From NCBI GenBank assembly GCA_903877165.1, contig CAIRCU010000012.1, positions 1-64,000 of the forward strand: a stretch of DNA of 64,000 bases. Direction: 5' to 3'. The notes under the pieces are model-generated. The model saw only the letters and a list, made by a program, of their open reading frames with translations, ran no database searches and was not told where the DNA came from. The DNA is from Methanobacteriota archaeon. GTDB taxonomy: Archaea; Thermoplasmatota; E2; DHVEG-1. Below, one piece after another: positions 26,434 through 34,659 of the stretch; within the stretch, counting starts at the first letter, position 1; every line of letters begins with the position of its first letter. A program made the position numbers and the translations under genes.

Positions 26434-29400
26434 ATGCAAGTCAACCATAGAATACTCCAAGTCATCAGCGTTTTCGTGGTTAGCCTTTTTATCTTCAGTG
26501 TTCTCCACGTTCCCACTGCGACAGCGGCCACGAACAGTGATGATGGGATATGGACCGATGATTTCAACAATAAGGACTCGACGACGCTTCACGGTTGTAC
26601 CTGGGAAAGCAGCGGGTACATCCATCTCAACACGAGCTCGGGCCATACATATGACTATGGTGATGGAAACTCCCATACGGCTTCCTATTATCGTTCATTT
26701 TTTTCTCCCATGATGTTCCCCTTCCTGTTCTCACCGACCCTGCATCGCGGCATTGACTTCCTCTCTTTGGGGTATGCTGCGTTAGAGGGCCAAGGCGAGG
26801 ATCAGAACCGATACGTGAACACCTCAACTGCGTCGACCTTCTGGGCGCGTTACGCTGTCCAACTCTTCCGTTTCAAACTGGACGTGGACGCTGATAACGC
26901 CGGGGACATCACGGTCACCTGGAAAGGTAAAGCCCAGAATCCCAGTTCTCTCACGTTATGTTACTGGAAAAAACCCTCTGATCTCCTGCCGGGGAGATGG
27001 GTGCCCATTAACAGTACCTCGAAAGACGACACGTATCTCACGCTTCAAGGCACCATCGACAAGAATGATACGCAGTACGCGGTTGACACAGACCGGTACT
27101 TCTCCGTCTGTGTCATTCTCAAAACACCCTCAGGGGTGCTTTCGACAGATTACATTAAAATCAAATCCCTAAATGAGCAAGAATACAATCCAGGCCCGGG
27201 GTATATCACGAGCAAATACAACATCTCCCTCTCTGGCGATAATCCCTACTGGGAGCTCCTGACCTGGGAAAGCTATCGGACCGATCAGACCCCAATCTCG
27301 GTTCAGGTACTGGTAGAAAACTCTACCTATAACTGGAATCCAGTCAGCGACGATATCCTCCCCGGGAACGTAGAAGGCTTCAAAACCTCCCCAGTCTACC
27401 TCAACACCCTACCGTACTCCTCCATCCGACTCCGAGCGAATCTCTCCACGAATGATACGACCCAGTCCCCTGAGTTATACAGCTGGTCCTTGGTCTGGCA
27501 ACAAGACAAAACACAATGGCAAGATCTATTCTCCTCAGAATTCCGCATCGATACCAAGCACTACCTCAGCGTCAATGGCAAAGTCAACATCAGCACCGTC
27601 ATAGGCGAATGGCCCATGGCGGGGCAGAACCCGGCGAACACCCGGGCTGCGGAGGGACGAGGCCCCCAGACCGATGCCCTCTATTGGTACAGCACCATCC
27701 ATGAGTCAACCTCAGTACAGATGCCTGCGCCTGTCCTCGACGGCGACACCCTTTACCTCAGTTACACAAATGCCGCAGAAGGGAAAGGTTACGTCTATAA
27801 GTATTCCCCCATCACCGTCGATACAGGCAACGTCGGCCTTCCTTTCGCACGAGCCAATACAAAGAACTTCACTCATTACAGCATGCAGCCCTGCGTCGTC
27901 TCTCCCGCGGTCACCGATAATTACCTGATCGTTCCCGAGGGACAGACCGGGTCTGGAGGCGTCCAAAATTACATCTACTTCTTCACCAAAAATGCGCCTA
28001 CCGCCACCCCTATAACATACAAGAACGATCGTGATCTATGCTACTGGGCTTCACCCATCGTTGTCGGTCATACGCTGTATATCACTACCTGGAGTGGGGA
28101 TATCAAGACACCGACATCGAACGCAAATAATATGATTCTCGCAGTGGATTTCATCAGCAACCTGGTAAACCCGAAATGGAACCAGACGCTTCCCGCCTGG
28201 AGTTACTCCACCCCTGCTTATAGTGATGGCATCGTGGTCGCCGGCTGTCATAATGAGAGCGGCCCAAGCCTGTTTGCTTACAATGCCTCTACTGGGCATC
28301 CAATCTGGTCTGCGGACGTCGGCGCTATCGACCGGGCCTCCCCGGTGATTGTAGATGGCGTCGTCTACATCGTCAGCGAAGTTGGTACGAAGGCACTGTT
28401 TTCCGAACAAACCCAGGTGACCGCCCTCCATCTGAACAACGGAACCCGGCTGTGGAATACCACGCTGGGCAAAACGAAGGTCCATCAGGACCTCCTGACC
28501 TGGGATGCCAATAATACCTTAGCGGACTGCACCCCTGCCTACGCTGATGGCGTTCTATACATCACCACACCTGACGGGCAGCTCGATGCAGTGAACGTGA
28601 AGAGCGGCACCGTGACATGGACAAAATCGGTGTACACGTACTCCCGGAATGGTCCAACCCTGAAATCCTCGCCGGCGTTTGCCGACGACACCGTCTTCAT
28701 CGGAACACCAAACGGCACCATGGCCGCGTACCAAGCCGGGAACGGAACCCGACTCTGGGCAAATCCAACGTATTCCACCGACCAGTCAGTCCCCTCTGTC
28801 GTCTCCAACCCTGTTGTCTCCAACGGGCTTGTGTTTTACTGTGCGGCGAACGGATGGGTCTTCTGCTTCGGCGGCTACATCGCCCCGAACGAGAAGCTCG
28901 CCGGATCTCTCATCACCATCCCGATTCAGCTCCCGACGAACTACTGGTGGAACCGGTTCTTCGTCAACGATAACACCACTTCAGGAAAAAGCAACATTAC
29001 GTACTCGCTTCTCACCAGCAACAAAACCCTCCTTCGCACCTTAAAGGACGGTGACTCCCTTCTCATGACGAATACAACTCTGCCGCGGACCATCCGACTC
29101 CAGGCTGAGTTCCAGGCGAAAAACTACACCGTCAACCCCTCGTTATTCAACTGGTCGCTTACGTTTACCACGGATGTCAAAAAACCGTTCATCAACAAAA
29201 GCTCTCTGCAGCCATTGATTCCCAAAGGCGGCTGGATCCATTCCCTCATCCCCAAATTCTATATGATGGTCAAGGACAACGACACCGGGCTGCTTGTCTC
29301 CTCCGCCTCGTTCACCCTGGATTACTACCGTAACTCCACGCTGCTCACCGTCACTCACCCTGCTTCGTGTGCGGGAACGAATGGGACGAAGGCGTGGCAG

Positions 29401-30555
29401 AATTTCACTGCCAACCTCTCGCAATGGCCCGAATACCGAAATATCACCCGCCTGGACTATATCATCTTCAGCATCTCAGATCTCGCAGGAAACACGGCGT
29501 CCTACAGCATCGAGTTTAACCAAGACCCGTACAAACCCCGGTCATGGGTCTACAAAGGGAACATCCATACGACCTACACCTCGAAATACCTCAGTGTGAA
29601 CGCGACTGCGACCGATAACATCAGCGGTGTAGCGTCGGTCACCCTCGCCTACCGGGCCTCGCCCAGTGATCCATGGCAGAACTATTCGACCTTAGGTGGG
29701 GCGAAACCCGTGTGGAACATCACCTTCCCTTCCGGCGGCCATTATGAGCTTATGAGCCGCGCGACCGACAAAGCAGGAAACGTCGAAGACGTACACGCTA
29801 CAGCGGACGCGAACCTCACCTACGACGCGACGCCCCCGGATTTCCCGGAACTCGAGTCGATCTACTGGTTCCGCGACATCCCCACGTTCTCCATCACCTT
29901 CCAAGATGATTACCTGCTGAATACCATTCAGTACCGTCCGAATTTCGTGACCGACGACTGGACCGACATCGCAAGTCACATTAACCAATCGACGTACACC
30001 GCGGAATGGACGCTCCCTGAACCGTATTGGAACATCATGACAGGCAACCAATCGTACTACCTGTTTTTTAGGATTAACGACACGCTCGGCAACACGCGAA
30101 CCATCACGAACACAAGTGACGCGTTGCAGATGAGGCGGGACACGGAAAAACCCACGGTCACCATCAGCCTTCCCTCCCAAGCGACGTTCCACAACGCCGA
30201 TGAGCATTTCAATATCACCGCGGTCGCTAGTGACGTCGGCGGCAGCGGGATTCAAGCCCTGCAGCTCCTGTACCGGTACTCCACCGATGGGAACAACTGG
30301 ACCGGGGACTGGACGCAGTACGGGGCAAACCTCTCGATCCATCCCTACATCTGGGATTTCGCGCCACCTAACGGGGAAGGCTACTACCAGTTCCAGATTG
30401 TCGCGACAGACCGGGCGGGGAACGTCGCTGAATCCACGGTCATGTCAACCGGCGTGCAGGTCTTCCCGACCACCTGGCTGATCGTCCTCGGTGCCCTCGT
30501 CGTCCTCTTCGTCATCATGTCCATCGCGCTGCTCGTGAAATGGAGGAAACGATAA
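26434..30555 (+). CDS. large membrane-anchored surface protein with PQQ-type beta-propeller and Ig-like domains
   Basis: 1373 residues. It has a signal peptide (about 1-30), then a jelly-roll-like N-terminal region (30-250) with the DDGIWTDDFNNKD start common in archaeal secreted proteins. A PQQ-repeat beta-propeller (about 390-820) begins WPMAGQNPANTRAAEG and repeats blades such as GDTLYLSYT, DGVVYIVSE, DGVLYITTPDGQLDAVNV and DDTVFIGTPNGTMAAYQAGNG. Several Ig-like/bacterial-type sandwich repeats (900-1335) follow, with DKAGNVEDV and DRAGNVAES, and a C-terminal transmembrane helix (1344-1368) with KWRKR tail. The many Asn-X-Ser/Thr sites suggest heavy glycosylation. Cofactor residues of PQQ dehydrogenases are not evident, so the propeller is more likely a binding scaffold. 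Confidence 0.85.
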   Translation: MQVNHRILQVISVFVVSLFIFSVLHVPTATAATNSDDGIWTDDFNNKDSTTLHGCTWESSGYIHLNTSSGHTYDYGDGNSHTASYYRSFFSPMMFPFLFSPTLHRGIDFLSLGYAALEGQGEDQNRYVNTSTASTFWARYAVQLFRFKLDVDADNAGDITVTWKGKAQNPSSLTLCYWKKPSDLLPGRWVPINSTSKDDTYLTLQGTIDKNDTQYAVDTDRYFSVCVILKTPSGVLSTDYIKIKSLNEQEYNPGPGYITSKYNISLSGDNPYWELLTWESYRTDQTPISVQVLVENSTYNWNPVSDDILPGNVEGFKTSPVYLNTLPYSSIRLRANLSTNDTTQSPELYSWSLVWQQDKTQWQDLFSSEFRIDTKHYLSVNGKVNISTVIGEWPMAGQNPANTRAAEGRGPQTDALYWYSTIHESTSVQMPAPVLDGDTLYLSYTNAAEGKGYVYKYSPITVDTGNVGLPFARANTKNFTHYSMQPCVVSPAVTDNYLIVPEGQTGSGGVQNYIYFFTKNAPTATPITYKNDRDLCYWASPIVVGHTLYITTWSGDIKTPTSNANNMILAVDFISNLVNPKWNQTLPAWSYSTPAYSDGIVVAGCHNESGPSLFAYNASTGHPIWSADVGAIDRASPVIVDGVVYIVSEVGTKALFSEQTQVTALHLNNGTRLWNTTLGKTKVHQDLLTWDANNTLADCTPAYADGVLYITTPDGQLDAVNVKSGTVTWTKSVYTYSRNGPTLKSSPAFADDTVFIGTPNGTMAAYQAGNGTRLWANPTYSTDQSVPSVVSNPVVSNGLVFYCAANGWVFCFGGYIAPNEKLAGSLITIPIQLPTNYWWNRFFVNDNTTSGKSNITYSLLTSNKTLLRTLKDGDSLLMTNTTLPRTIRLQAEFQAKNYTVNPSLFNWSLTFTTDVKKPFINKSSLQPLIPKGGWIHSLIPKFYMMVKDNDTGLLVSSASFTLDYYRNSTLLTVTHPASCAGTNGTKAWQNFTANLSQWPEYRNITRLDYIIFSISDLAGNTASYSIEFNQDPYKPRSWVYKGNIHTTYTSKYLSVNATATDNISGVASVTLAYRASPSDPWQNYSTLGGAKPVWNITFPSGGHYELMSRATDKAGNVEDVHATADANLTYDATPPDFPELESIYWFRDIPTFSITFQDDYLLNTIQYRPNFVTDDWTDIASHINQSTYTAEWTLPEPYWNIMTGNQSYYLFFRINDTLGNTRTITNTSDALQMRRDTEKPTVTISLPSQATFHNADEHFNITAVASDVGGSGIQALQLLYRYSTDGNNWTGDWTQYGANLSIHPYIWDFAPPNGEGYYQFQIVATDRAGNVAESTVMSTGVQVFPTTWLIVLGALVVLFVIMSIALLVKWRKR

Positions 30556-30616
30556 CTTCACAAGAGCACCCTCCACCCTTCTTTCTCTGGTCTCTATTTC
30601 TCAACAAGGAATACTG

Positions 30617-33442
30617 TTATTCGATGTAGAGAGCTGGTCGTCGGGGCACCGCGTTCTTCGCTTTCTGCACGGGGTCCACAATCGCCGCGTCATCCGCACT
30701 CCAGACCTCGACAGGACAGGAGAAAGCGGCCTCGAGAAACGCCTTCACCTGTCTAAGGTACCCCGCCTCGTCAAGCTTGACGTGGTAGCGCTGTCGGTCC
30801 GTCTCCGTCATCTTCTTGATGTCGCCTGCGACCTTCCCGGCATACTGCGAGACGAGCTTCGCCTGGGCTTTCAGCTGCGGGTCCGCCATGACCTCTTTCA
30901 TTAGTGCGTTCATGGACAGCAGCTGGCGGTCCTCAAGGTCTAACGCAAGTCGAAGGACCTGCTGTTTCCAGGCCGGGGCCGTATAGATCGATATTTTCTT
31001 GGGGGTAATGTTCGTGACCTTCAGGATTTCGGAGAGGTCATCGATCACGTGAATCAGCAGCGACTCGCCGACCTCATGGTACTCGGAAACATCCTTAGTC
31101 GCCTCACGTGGGAAAGGCTGCGTGGAGACGAACGGCTCATGGCCCAGGAACGCCCACAGCTCTTCCGAGAGATGCGGAGTGATTGGTGTCGCTAGGCACA
31201 CCCAGGTCTCCAGATACTTCGTCACGAGGGCTGCGTTCTTCCCTCCACGTTTCACATACCACTGCAGGTCCCGCGGCATCTCAAAGAACGTCTCGTTGGA
31301 CGCCACCCGTAAATCAAAGGTCTCGTACGCCTCATGGATCTTATGCAGCCTACGCGTTAGGGTGCTTTGCAGCCAGGCGTCGAGGTTCTCATCTGGCTTA
31401 TCAGTAGTCCGATTGAGGTGCGTGAACAGCCGCCAGAGCATTTGAATCCGGATTTTATATTTCGTCACCGTCTCGGCATCCCATTCGATGTCGACGAACG
31501 GGGAGCCGATATGCGCGTAGTACAAACGCATGGCGTCGACGCCGTAGGTTAGTGCAGCCTCATGGATGGGTTCAGCTCCGCCCTTGGATTTGCTAATCTT
31601 CTCTTTGCCTTTTTGGGTGACCCACCAGTGGACGAAGAGGCCGCGGGGTCGTTTCGGCTCCGGGAAGATCGCGACGTGGTTCATGATGTAGACCGGGAAA
31701 TGCACGGTCTTGTGTTCCTTGCCGCCCAGGTTGATGTTCACGGGGTACCAGTAGTCGAAGTCGTCTTTGATCTCCCGCCAAAGAGCGTTTTTCGCTGTTC
31801 CACGCCCGAGGAAGACGTAGTCGAAGAACGCATCGGTCATCTCCTCGGGGGGGAGCCGCTTGGTGTTCACGTATTTTGAGAGGACATAGTAGGCAGGGTA
31901 GAGCGTCGAATCAGAGATTGGCTCGATGATCCAGTCTTTTTTGTATGGGAACTCGGTACCCAGCCAAGAACCTTTGCGGATGACCGCGCGATCTCCGAAC
32001 CAGTCGAGTATCTTGGGGAGCTCCTCCCAATATTCCACGGGATAGATCGCCATGGTCCGGGCGTACTCCTTCGACTCGCGGGTGAGGTCCGGGTCGCTGT
32101 ATTTGATGAACCATTGGTCCGGGATCTTCTTGATGACGACGCGTCTGCCGCAGCGGCAGATGACCGGCTGGGAGAATTCACGCAGGATCGCAGCCTCGTC
32201 CTTTCCCAGGAGGTCGTTCTTCACGGTGTCTTTGATCTCCGAGACGCGGATCCCTGCGTAGGGGCCGCACAGCTTGTTCAGCACACCGGTGTGGAACTCC
32301 TTCTTGTAGACCAGCTCGGTCGCTTGGTCTAGTTTATCGGTCTGCGTCTGGCTCGTCACATGAAGCTCATCGCAGGCTTCCTTCGCGGGATTCTCTCCGA
32401 ACCCGGGGACGTCGATGATCTTGATCGGGGCGATCGGCTTCTTGGTCTCCACGAGCGCGATCCAGTCATACGGCGCGTGCGCGGGCACGGACATCACGAT
32501 ACCGGTAGCGACGTTCGGATCCGCGAACACGCCAGGCAATATAGGGACATCCCGGTTCACCATAGGGACGCGGCAGGTTTTTCCGACCAGCGACGACCCT
32601 GGGATTTTCTCCAGAGTCGGTTGGACCTTATCGAACTGGTACGAGAGTTTCTCGATGCATTCGCTTGAGCAGATCCATTGCTCGTCGTCGACGTCGACGA
32701 CGGAGTACTCCACGGTCGGGTTCACCCACATATTGGTGACGCCAAAGATCGTCTCCGGACGTAGCGTCGCCGCCGGTAGGATCTTCCCGTCAGGGAGCAT
32801 AAACTTGATGACCGTGAATTCGAGGACCTCGGCTTCGCCGCCCTGAGAAACGTCAGTCTCCGAGCGGTCGACGGCCACAGGCCCGCAGTTCGGGCAGTAC
32901 GGCGCAAAGTGCGGCTTCTGAATCAGCAGATGCTTCGCATGCAGTTGATGGAACTGCCACTGGATGAACCGCTTGTACCCCGGGGAAATCGTCGTCATGA
33001 TCCGGGAGTAATCGATGAGATACCCGAACTTCTTCCAATAATTGTCCACATATACGGCGCTGAAATATTTCACGACCTCGGTAGGATCAGTGAGCCGTTG
33101 GATAAACTCATCAGAACATCGGTTCTGCTTCAGCAGACGGATCGTGTCAGCATCGCCGCGCTGCACCTTCTTCGCAAACCCCACGGAGGGGATACCGGAG
33201 GCATGGAACCCTGCAGGGAACAGGACGTCGAAGCCGGACATTCGCTTGTAGCGAGCGATTATGTCACAGTAGCTGAACCCTCGCATGTGACCGACGTGAA
33301 GGTACCCGGAGACGCCGGGGTACGCGAAATGGATGAAGAACTTCTGGCCTTTCCTCTTGGTTGCTTCTTCGATGTGGGCGTCGAACCAGGCGTCCTGCCA
33401 TTTCCGTTCGACCTTCACATACTCGTACACGGATTCATCCAT
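30617..33442 (-). CDS. leuS: leucyl-tRNA synthetase (archaeal/eukaryal type)
   Basis: This 941-residue class Ia enzyme charges tRNA-Leu. The HIGH-type motif is HVGHMRG (residues 49-55). The KMSKS motif is KISKS, in GKEKISKSKGGAEP near residue 630. The CP1 editing domain lies between them (TLRPETIFGVTNMWVNP, and GIVMSVPAHAPYDW with the Asp-containing editing segment). The C-terminal tRNA-binding region is of archaeal layout and length. A TATA box at about 33471-33480 on the minus strand sets the start at 33442 with a leader of about six bases. Confidence 0.96.
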   Translation of the reverse strand: MDESVYEYVKVERKWQDAWFDAHIEEATKRKGQKFFIHFAYPGVSGYLHVGHMRGFSYCDIIARYKRMSGFDVLFPAGFHASGIPSVGFAKKVQRGDADTIRLLKQNRCSDEFIQRLTDPTEVVKYFSAVYVDNYWKKFGYLIDYSRIMTTISPGYKRFIQWQFHQLHAKHLLIQKPHFAPYCPNCGPVAVDRSETDVSQGGEAEVLEFTVIKFMLPDGKILPAATLRPETIFGVTNMWVNPTVEYSVVDVDDEQWICSSECIEKLSYQFDKVQPTLEKIPGSSLVGKTCRVPMVNRDVPILPGVFADPNVATGIVMSVPAHAPYDWIALVETKKPIAPIKIIDVPGFGENPAKEACDELHVTSQTQTDKLDQATELVYKKEFHTGVLNKLCGPYAGIRVSEIKDTVKNDLLGKDEAAILREFSQPVICRCGRRVVIKKIPDQWFIKYSDPDLTRESKEYARTMAIYPVEYWEELPKILDWFGDRAVIRKGSWLGTEFPYKKDWIIEPISDSTLYPAYYVLSKYVNTKRLPPEEMTDAFFDYVFLGRGTAKNALWREIKDDFDYWYPVNINLGGKEHKTVHFPVYIMNHVAIFPEPKRPRGLFVHWWVTQKGKEKISKSKGGAEPIHEAALTYGVDAMRLYYAHIGSPFVDIEWDAETVTKYKIRIQMLWRLFTHLNRTTDKPDENLDAWLQSTLTRRLHKIHEAYETFDLRVASNETFFEMPRDLQWYVKRGGKNAALVTKYLETWVCLATPITPHLSEELWAFLGHEPFVSTQPFPREATKDVSEYHEVGESLLIHVIDDLSEILKVTNITPKKISIYTAPAWKQQVLRLALDLEDRQLLSMNALMKEVMADPQLKAQAKLVSQYAGKVAGDIKKMTETDRQRYHVKLDEAGYLRQVKAFLEAAFSCPVEVWSADDAAIVDPVQKAKNAVPRRPALYIE

Positions 33443-33470
33443 TTGAGATTCCGCTCGGACATAAGGATAG

Positions 33471-33480
33471 TTTTATATAA
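33471..33480 (-). promoter_or_regulatory. TATA box of leuS
   Basis: TTATATAAAA on the minus strand, about 33 bases before the ATG at 33442. Confidence 0.65.
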
Positions 33481-33514
33481 GACTTTCAGCCAGCTTAAGT
33501 TATTCTGATTTCTC

Positions 33515-33585
33515 CCGTTATCCCCTTGTCTTAGTATCCTCTCTGGCTTAATCTATCTTCCGAAAAAAGGGGTGGAGGATAACGG
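33515..33585. other. long inverted repeat in the leuS / small secreted protein gap
   Basis: CCGTTATCC (33515-33523) and GGATAACGG (33577-33585) are perfect 9-base inverted arms. Alternatively, an inner arm CCCCTT (33522-33527) pairs with AAGGGG (33567-33572) and continues the outer stem with a six-base bulge. The element lies in the 277-base divergent gap between leuS (minus) and the gene at 33720 (plus), outside both predicted promoters. It could be a small structured RNA, a regulator site or a remnant of a small mobile repeat. Confidence 0.35.
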
Positions 33586-33652
33586 ACAGAGATGAAAGCA
33601 GGCTCATAGAAAAGGGACGTTTTCATACAATTGGAGCAGATAAACCTCAATC

Positions 33653-33662
33653 TGGCTTATAT
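33653..33662 (+). promoter_or_regulatory. TATA box of the small secreted protein gene
   Basis: CTTATATATT, about 62 bases before the TTG start at 33720; predicted transcript start near 33686. Confidence 0.55.
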
Positions 33663-33719
33663 ATTGCTTCGATAGTTTGATATTGTTCTTCTGTCATTCC
33701 TTTGTTAGGGAGGCGTCCC

Positions 33720-34100
33720 TTGAAGAAGTTGATCACATTTGGGGTTATCCTGCTGTTTTTCGGCTCGAGCATTCCAGTTTTAGCCTATGCTAATGAGAAG
33801 AGTATCTTATCTCCGTTCAATGATGTTACGATACAAATCAGAGGCGGATGGAAACTTAAGGTTGAGATAAAAAACAGCGGAACTTCAGAAATTAGTGCAT
33901 ACACTGAATTATTTTCAGCGCGACTCATAATTCCAGGAACTTTCAATGATACTGAATATGGTACTGTCACGTCTGGTGAGACCGATGTATTATCCTATAC
34001 ATTAGCCGGAATTAGCAGATTCAATATAACTGCAAGTGCTGCCAACGAAACAGTATCAAAGAAAGGGTTGTCTTTCTTTGGGTTTGTTGTTTTAACTTAA
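33720..34100 (+). CDS. small secreted protein of unknown function
   Basis: About 126 residues. The start is taken as the TTG at 33720, placed six bases after GGGAGG (33708-33713); the longer frame from 33702 runs through that site. The N-terminus KKLITFGVILLFFGSSIPVLAYAN is a clear signal peptide. The mature part (about 100 residues) is predicted all-beta, with KLKVEIKNSGTSEISAYTELFS and YGTVTSGETDVLSYTLAG. This resembles small CARDB-like or surface beta-sandwich domains, and I do not recognise the family. The gene is more AT-rich than its neighbours, which is compatible with transfer. No anchor is visible. Confidence 0.65.
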   Translation: MKKLITFGVILLFFGSSIPVLAYANEKSILSPFNDVTIQIRGGWKLKVEIKNSGTSEISAYTELFSARLIIPGTFNDTEYGTVTSGETDVLSYTLAGISRFNITASAANETVSKKGLSFFGFVVLT

Positions 34101-34164
34101 CTCATAGAAAATAAACCTCTCTCCTGAATGGTTTTCTACTCCGTCTCGTTCTCCTCTTCGTGAT

Positions 34165-34278
34165 TTACCTTGGAAGGCCCCGAGTCGTATACTCTTCCTT
34201 CAGCCGTCGAAGTTCCTCATCGGTGATTGTATCCTCTTTCAGGATTGAATCAATCAGAGCAGCGTCATATTTATCCAT
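34165..34278 (-). CDS. tiny ORF D of the micro-operon (37 residues)
   Basis: This is the fourth and last frame of a minus-strand chain of overlapping small genes. It encodes 37 residues beginning MDKYDAALIDSILKEDTIT, charged and predicted helical (DEELRRLKEEY). The ATG at 34278 sits six bases after GAGGAGG and overlaps the stop of the preceding frame by 8 bases, so it is probably translationally coupled. It contains no cysteines. Function unknown; the length alone would make it doubtful, but the ribosome-binding site and chain context support it. Confidence 0.5.
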   Translation of the reverse strand: MDKYDAALIDSILKEDTITDEELRRLKEEYTTRGLPR

Positions 34279-34363
34279 TGATTTCCTCCTCATCATCGTC
34301 ATCATCATCCGGCCACGGACGCGGTATATCGGGAATATCGTCAGGCCACTCTGGACTGTTCAT
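34271..34363 (-). CDS. tiny acidic ORF C of the micro-operon (30 residues)
   Basis: This frame encodes 30 residues beginning MNSPEWPDDIPDIPRPWP, followed by six Asp and three Glu; it is extremely acidic and rich in proline and tryptophan. Its ATG at 34363 shares ATGA with the stop of ORF B and is preceded by GGGGAGG five bases away. The acidic run in the DNA is also the ribosome-binding site of the next frame (GAGGAGG), so part of the acidity could be forced by that overlap. Function unknown. Confidence 0.4.
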   Translation of the reverse strand: MNSPEWPDDIPDIPRPWPDDDDDDEEEING

Positions 34364-34497
34364 CGAATCCTCCCCACTCGACGACTCTCACACCGAGGAC
34401 ACACGACATTACCATCTATGACGATATGGCTGGGGTAGTACTTGAGGAATCGCTCCCCGCATTTCAAACAACGAAAGACACCCTTCGTAGGAATCAT
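34360..34497 (-). CDS. small zinc-ribbon protein B of the micro-operon (45 residues)
   Basis: The 45-residue product has four cysteines in two knuckles, FRCLKCGERF (C10, C13) and VVCPRCESRR (C33, C36), a zinc ribbon with a 19-residue spacer. The spacer reads LKYYPSHIVIDGNVV, and the tail is arginine-rich (RRVGRIR). It starts at the ATG at 34497, sharing ATGA with the stop of ORF A; AAGGAG ten bases upstream can serve as ribosome-binding site. Small two-knuckle zinc proteins of this size are common but poorly characterised in archaea. RNA, DNA or protein binding is possible. Confidence 0.65.
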   Translation of the reverse strand: MIPTKGVFRCLKCGERFLKYYPSHIVIDGNVVCPRCESRRVGRIR

Positions 34498-34616
34498 ACC
34501 ACTTCAGTCTCCTTGGGAAAAACCACCAGGACATCTGCGCTCCCGCAATCCGGACAACGGAGAATATCCTGAGCGATGTACTCATACGGGCAATGACGGC
34601 AGGCAGAGAAACCCAT
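34494..34616 (-). CDS. small CPxCG zinc-ribbon protein A of the micro-operon (40 residues)
   Basis: The 40-residue product has CRHC (C6-C9) and CPDCGS (C21-C24), the rubredoxin-like or CPxCG zinc-ribbon pattern, and a hydrophobic end ADVLVVF. In-frame DNA upstream of the ATG at 34616 is a TAA stop, so the start is fixed. No ribosome-binding site precedes it, consistent with a leaderless first gene of a transcript; a TATA box at the right distance is weak. The gene is divergent from the C25 peptidase gene at 34660, and their regulatory regions share about 45 bases. Confidence 0.65.
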   Translation of the reverse strand: MGFSACRHCPYEYIAQDILRCPDCGSADVLVVFPKETEVV

Positions 34617-34622
34617 TTATAG
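34614..34622 (+). promoter_or_regulatory. TATA box of C25 peptidase copy 3
   Basis: CATTTATAG, about 42 bases before the ATG at 34660. It overlaps the start codon of the divergent small zinc-ribbon gene, so the two units could compete. Confidence 0.5.
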
Positions 34623-34659
34623 GAGTGTCGTATCTACATCATGTAAGGGGGATTACCTC

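Noticed and set aside
34160-34438. 92-codon plus-strand frame across the micro-operon
   Set aside because: It has no ribosome-binding site or motif and is antisense to the four overlapping minus-strand frames, two of which carry paired CxxC knuckles.
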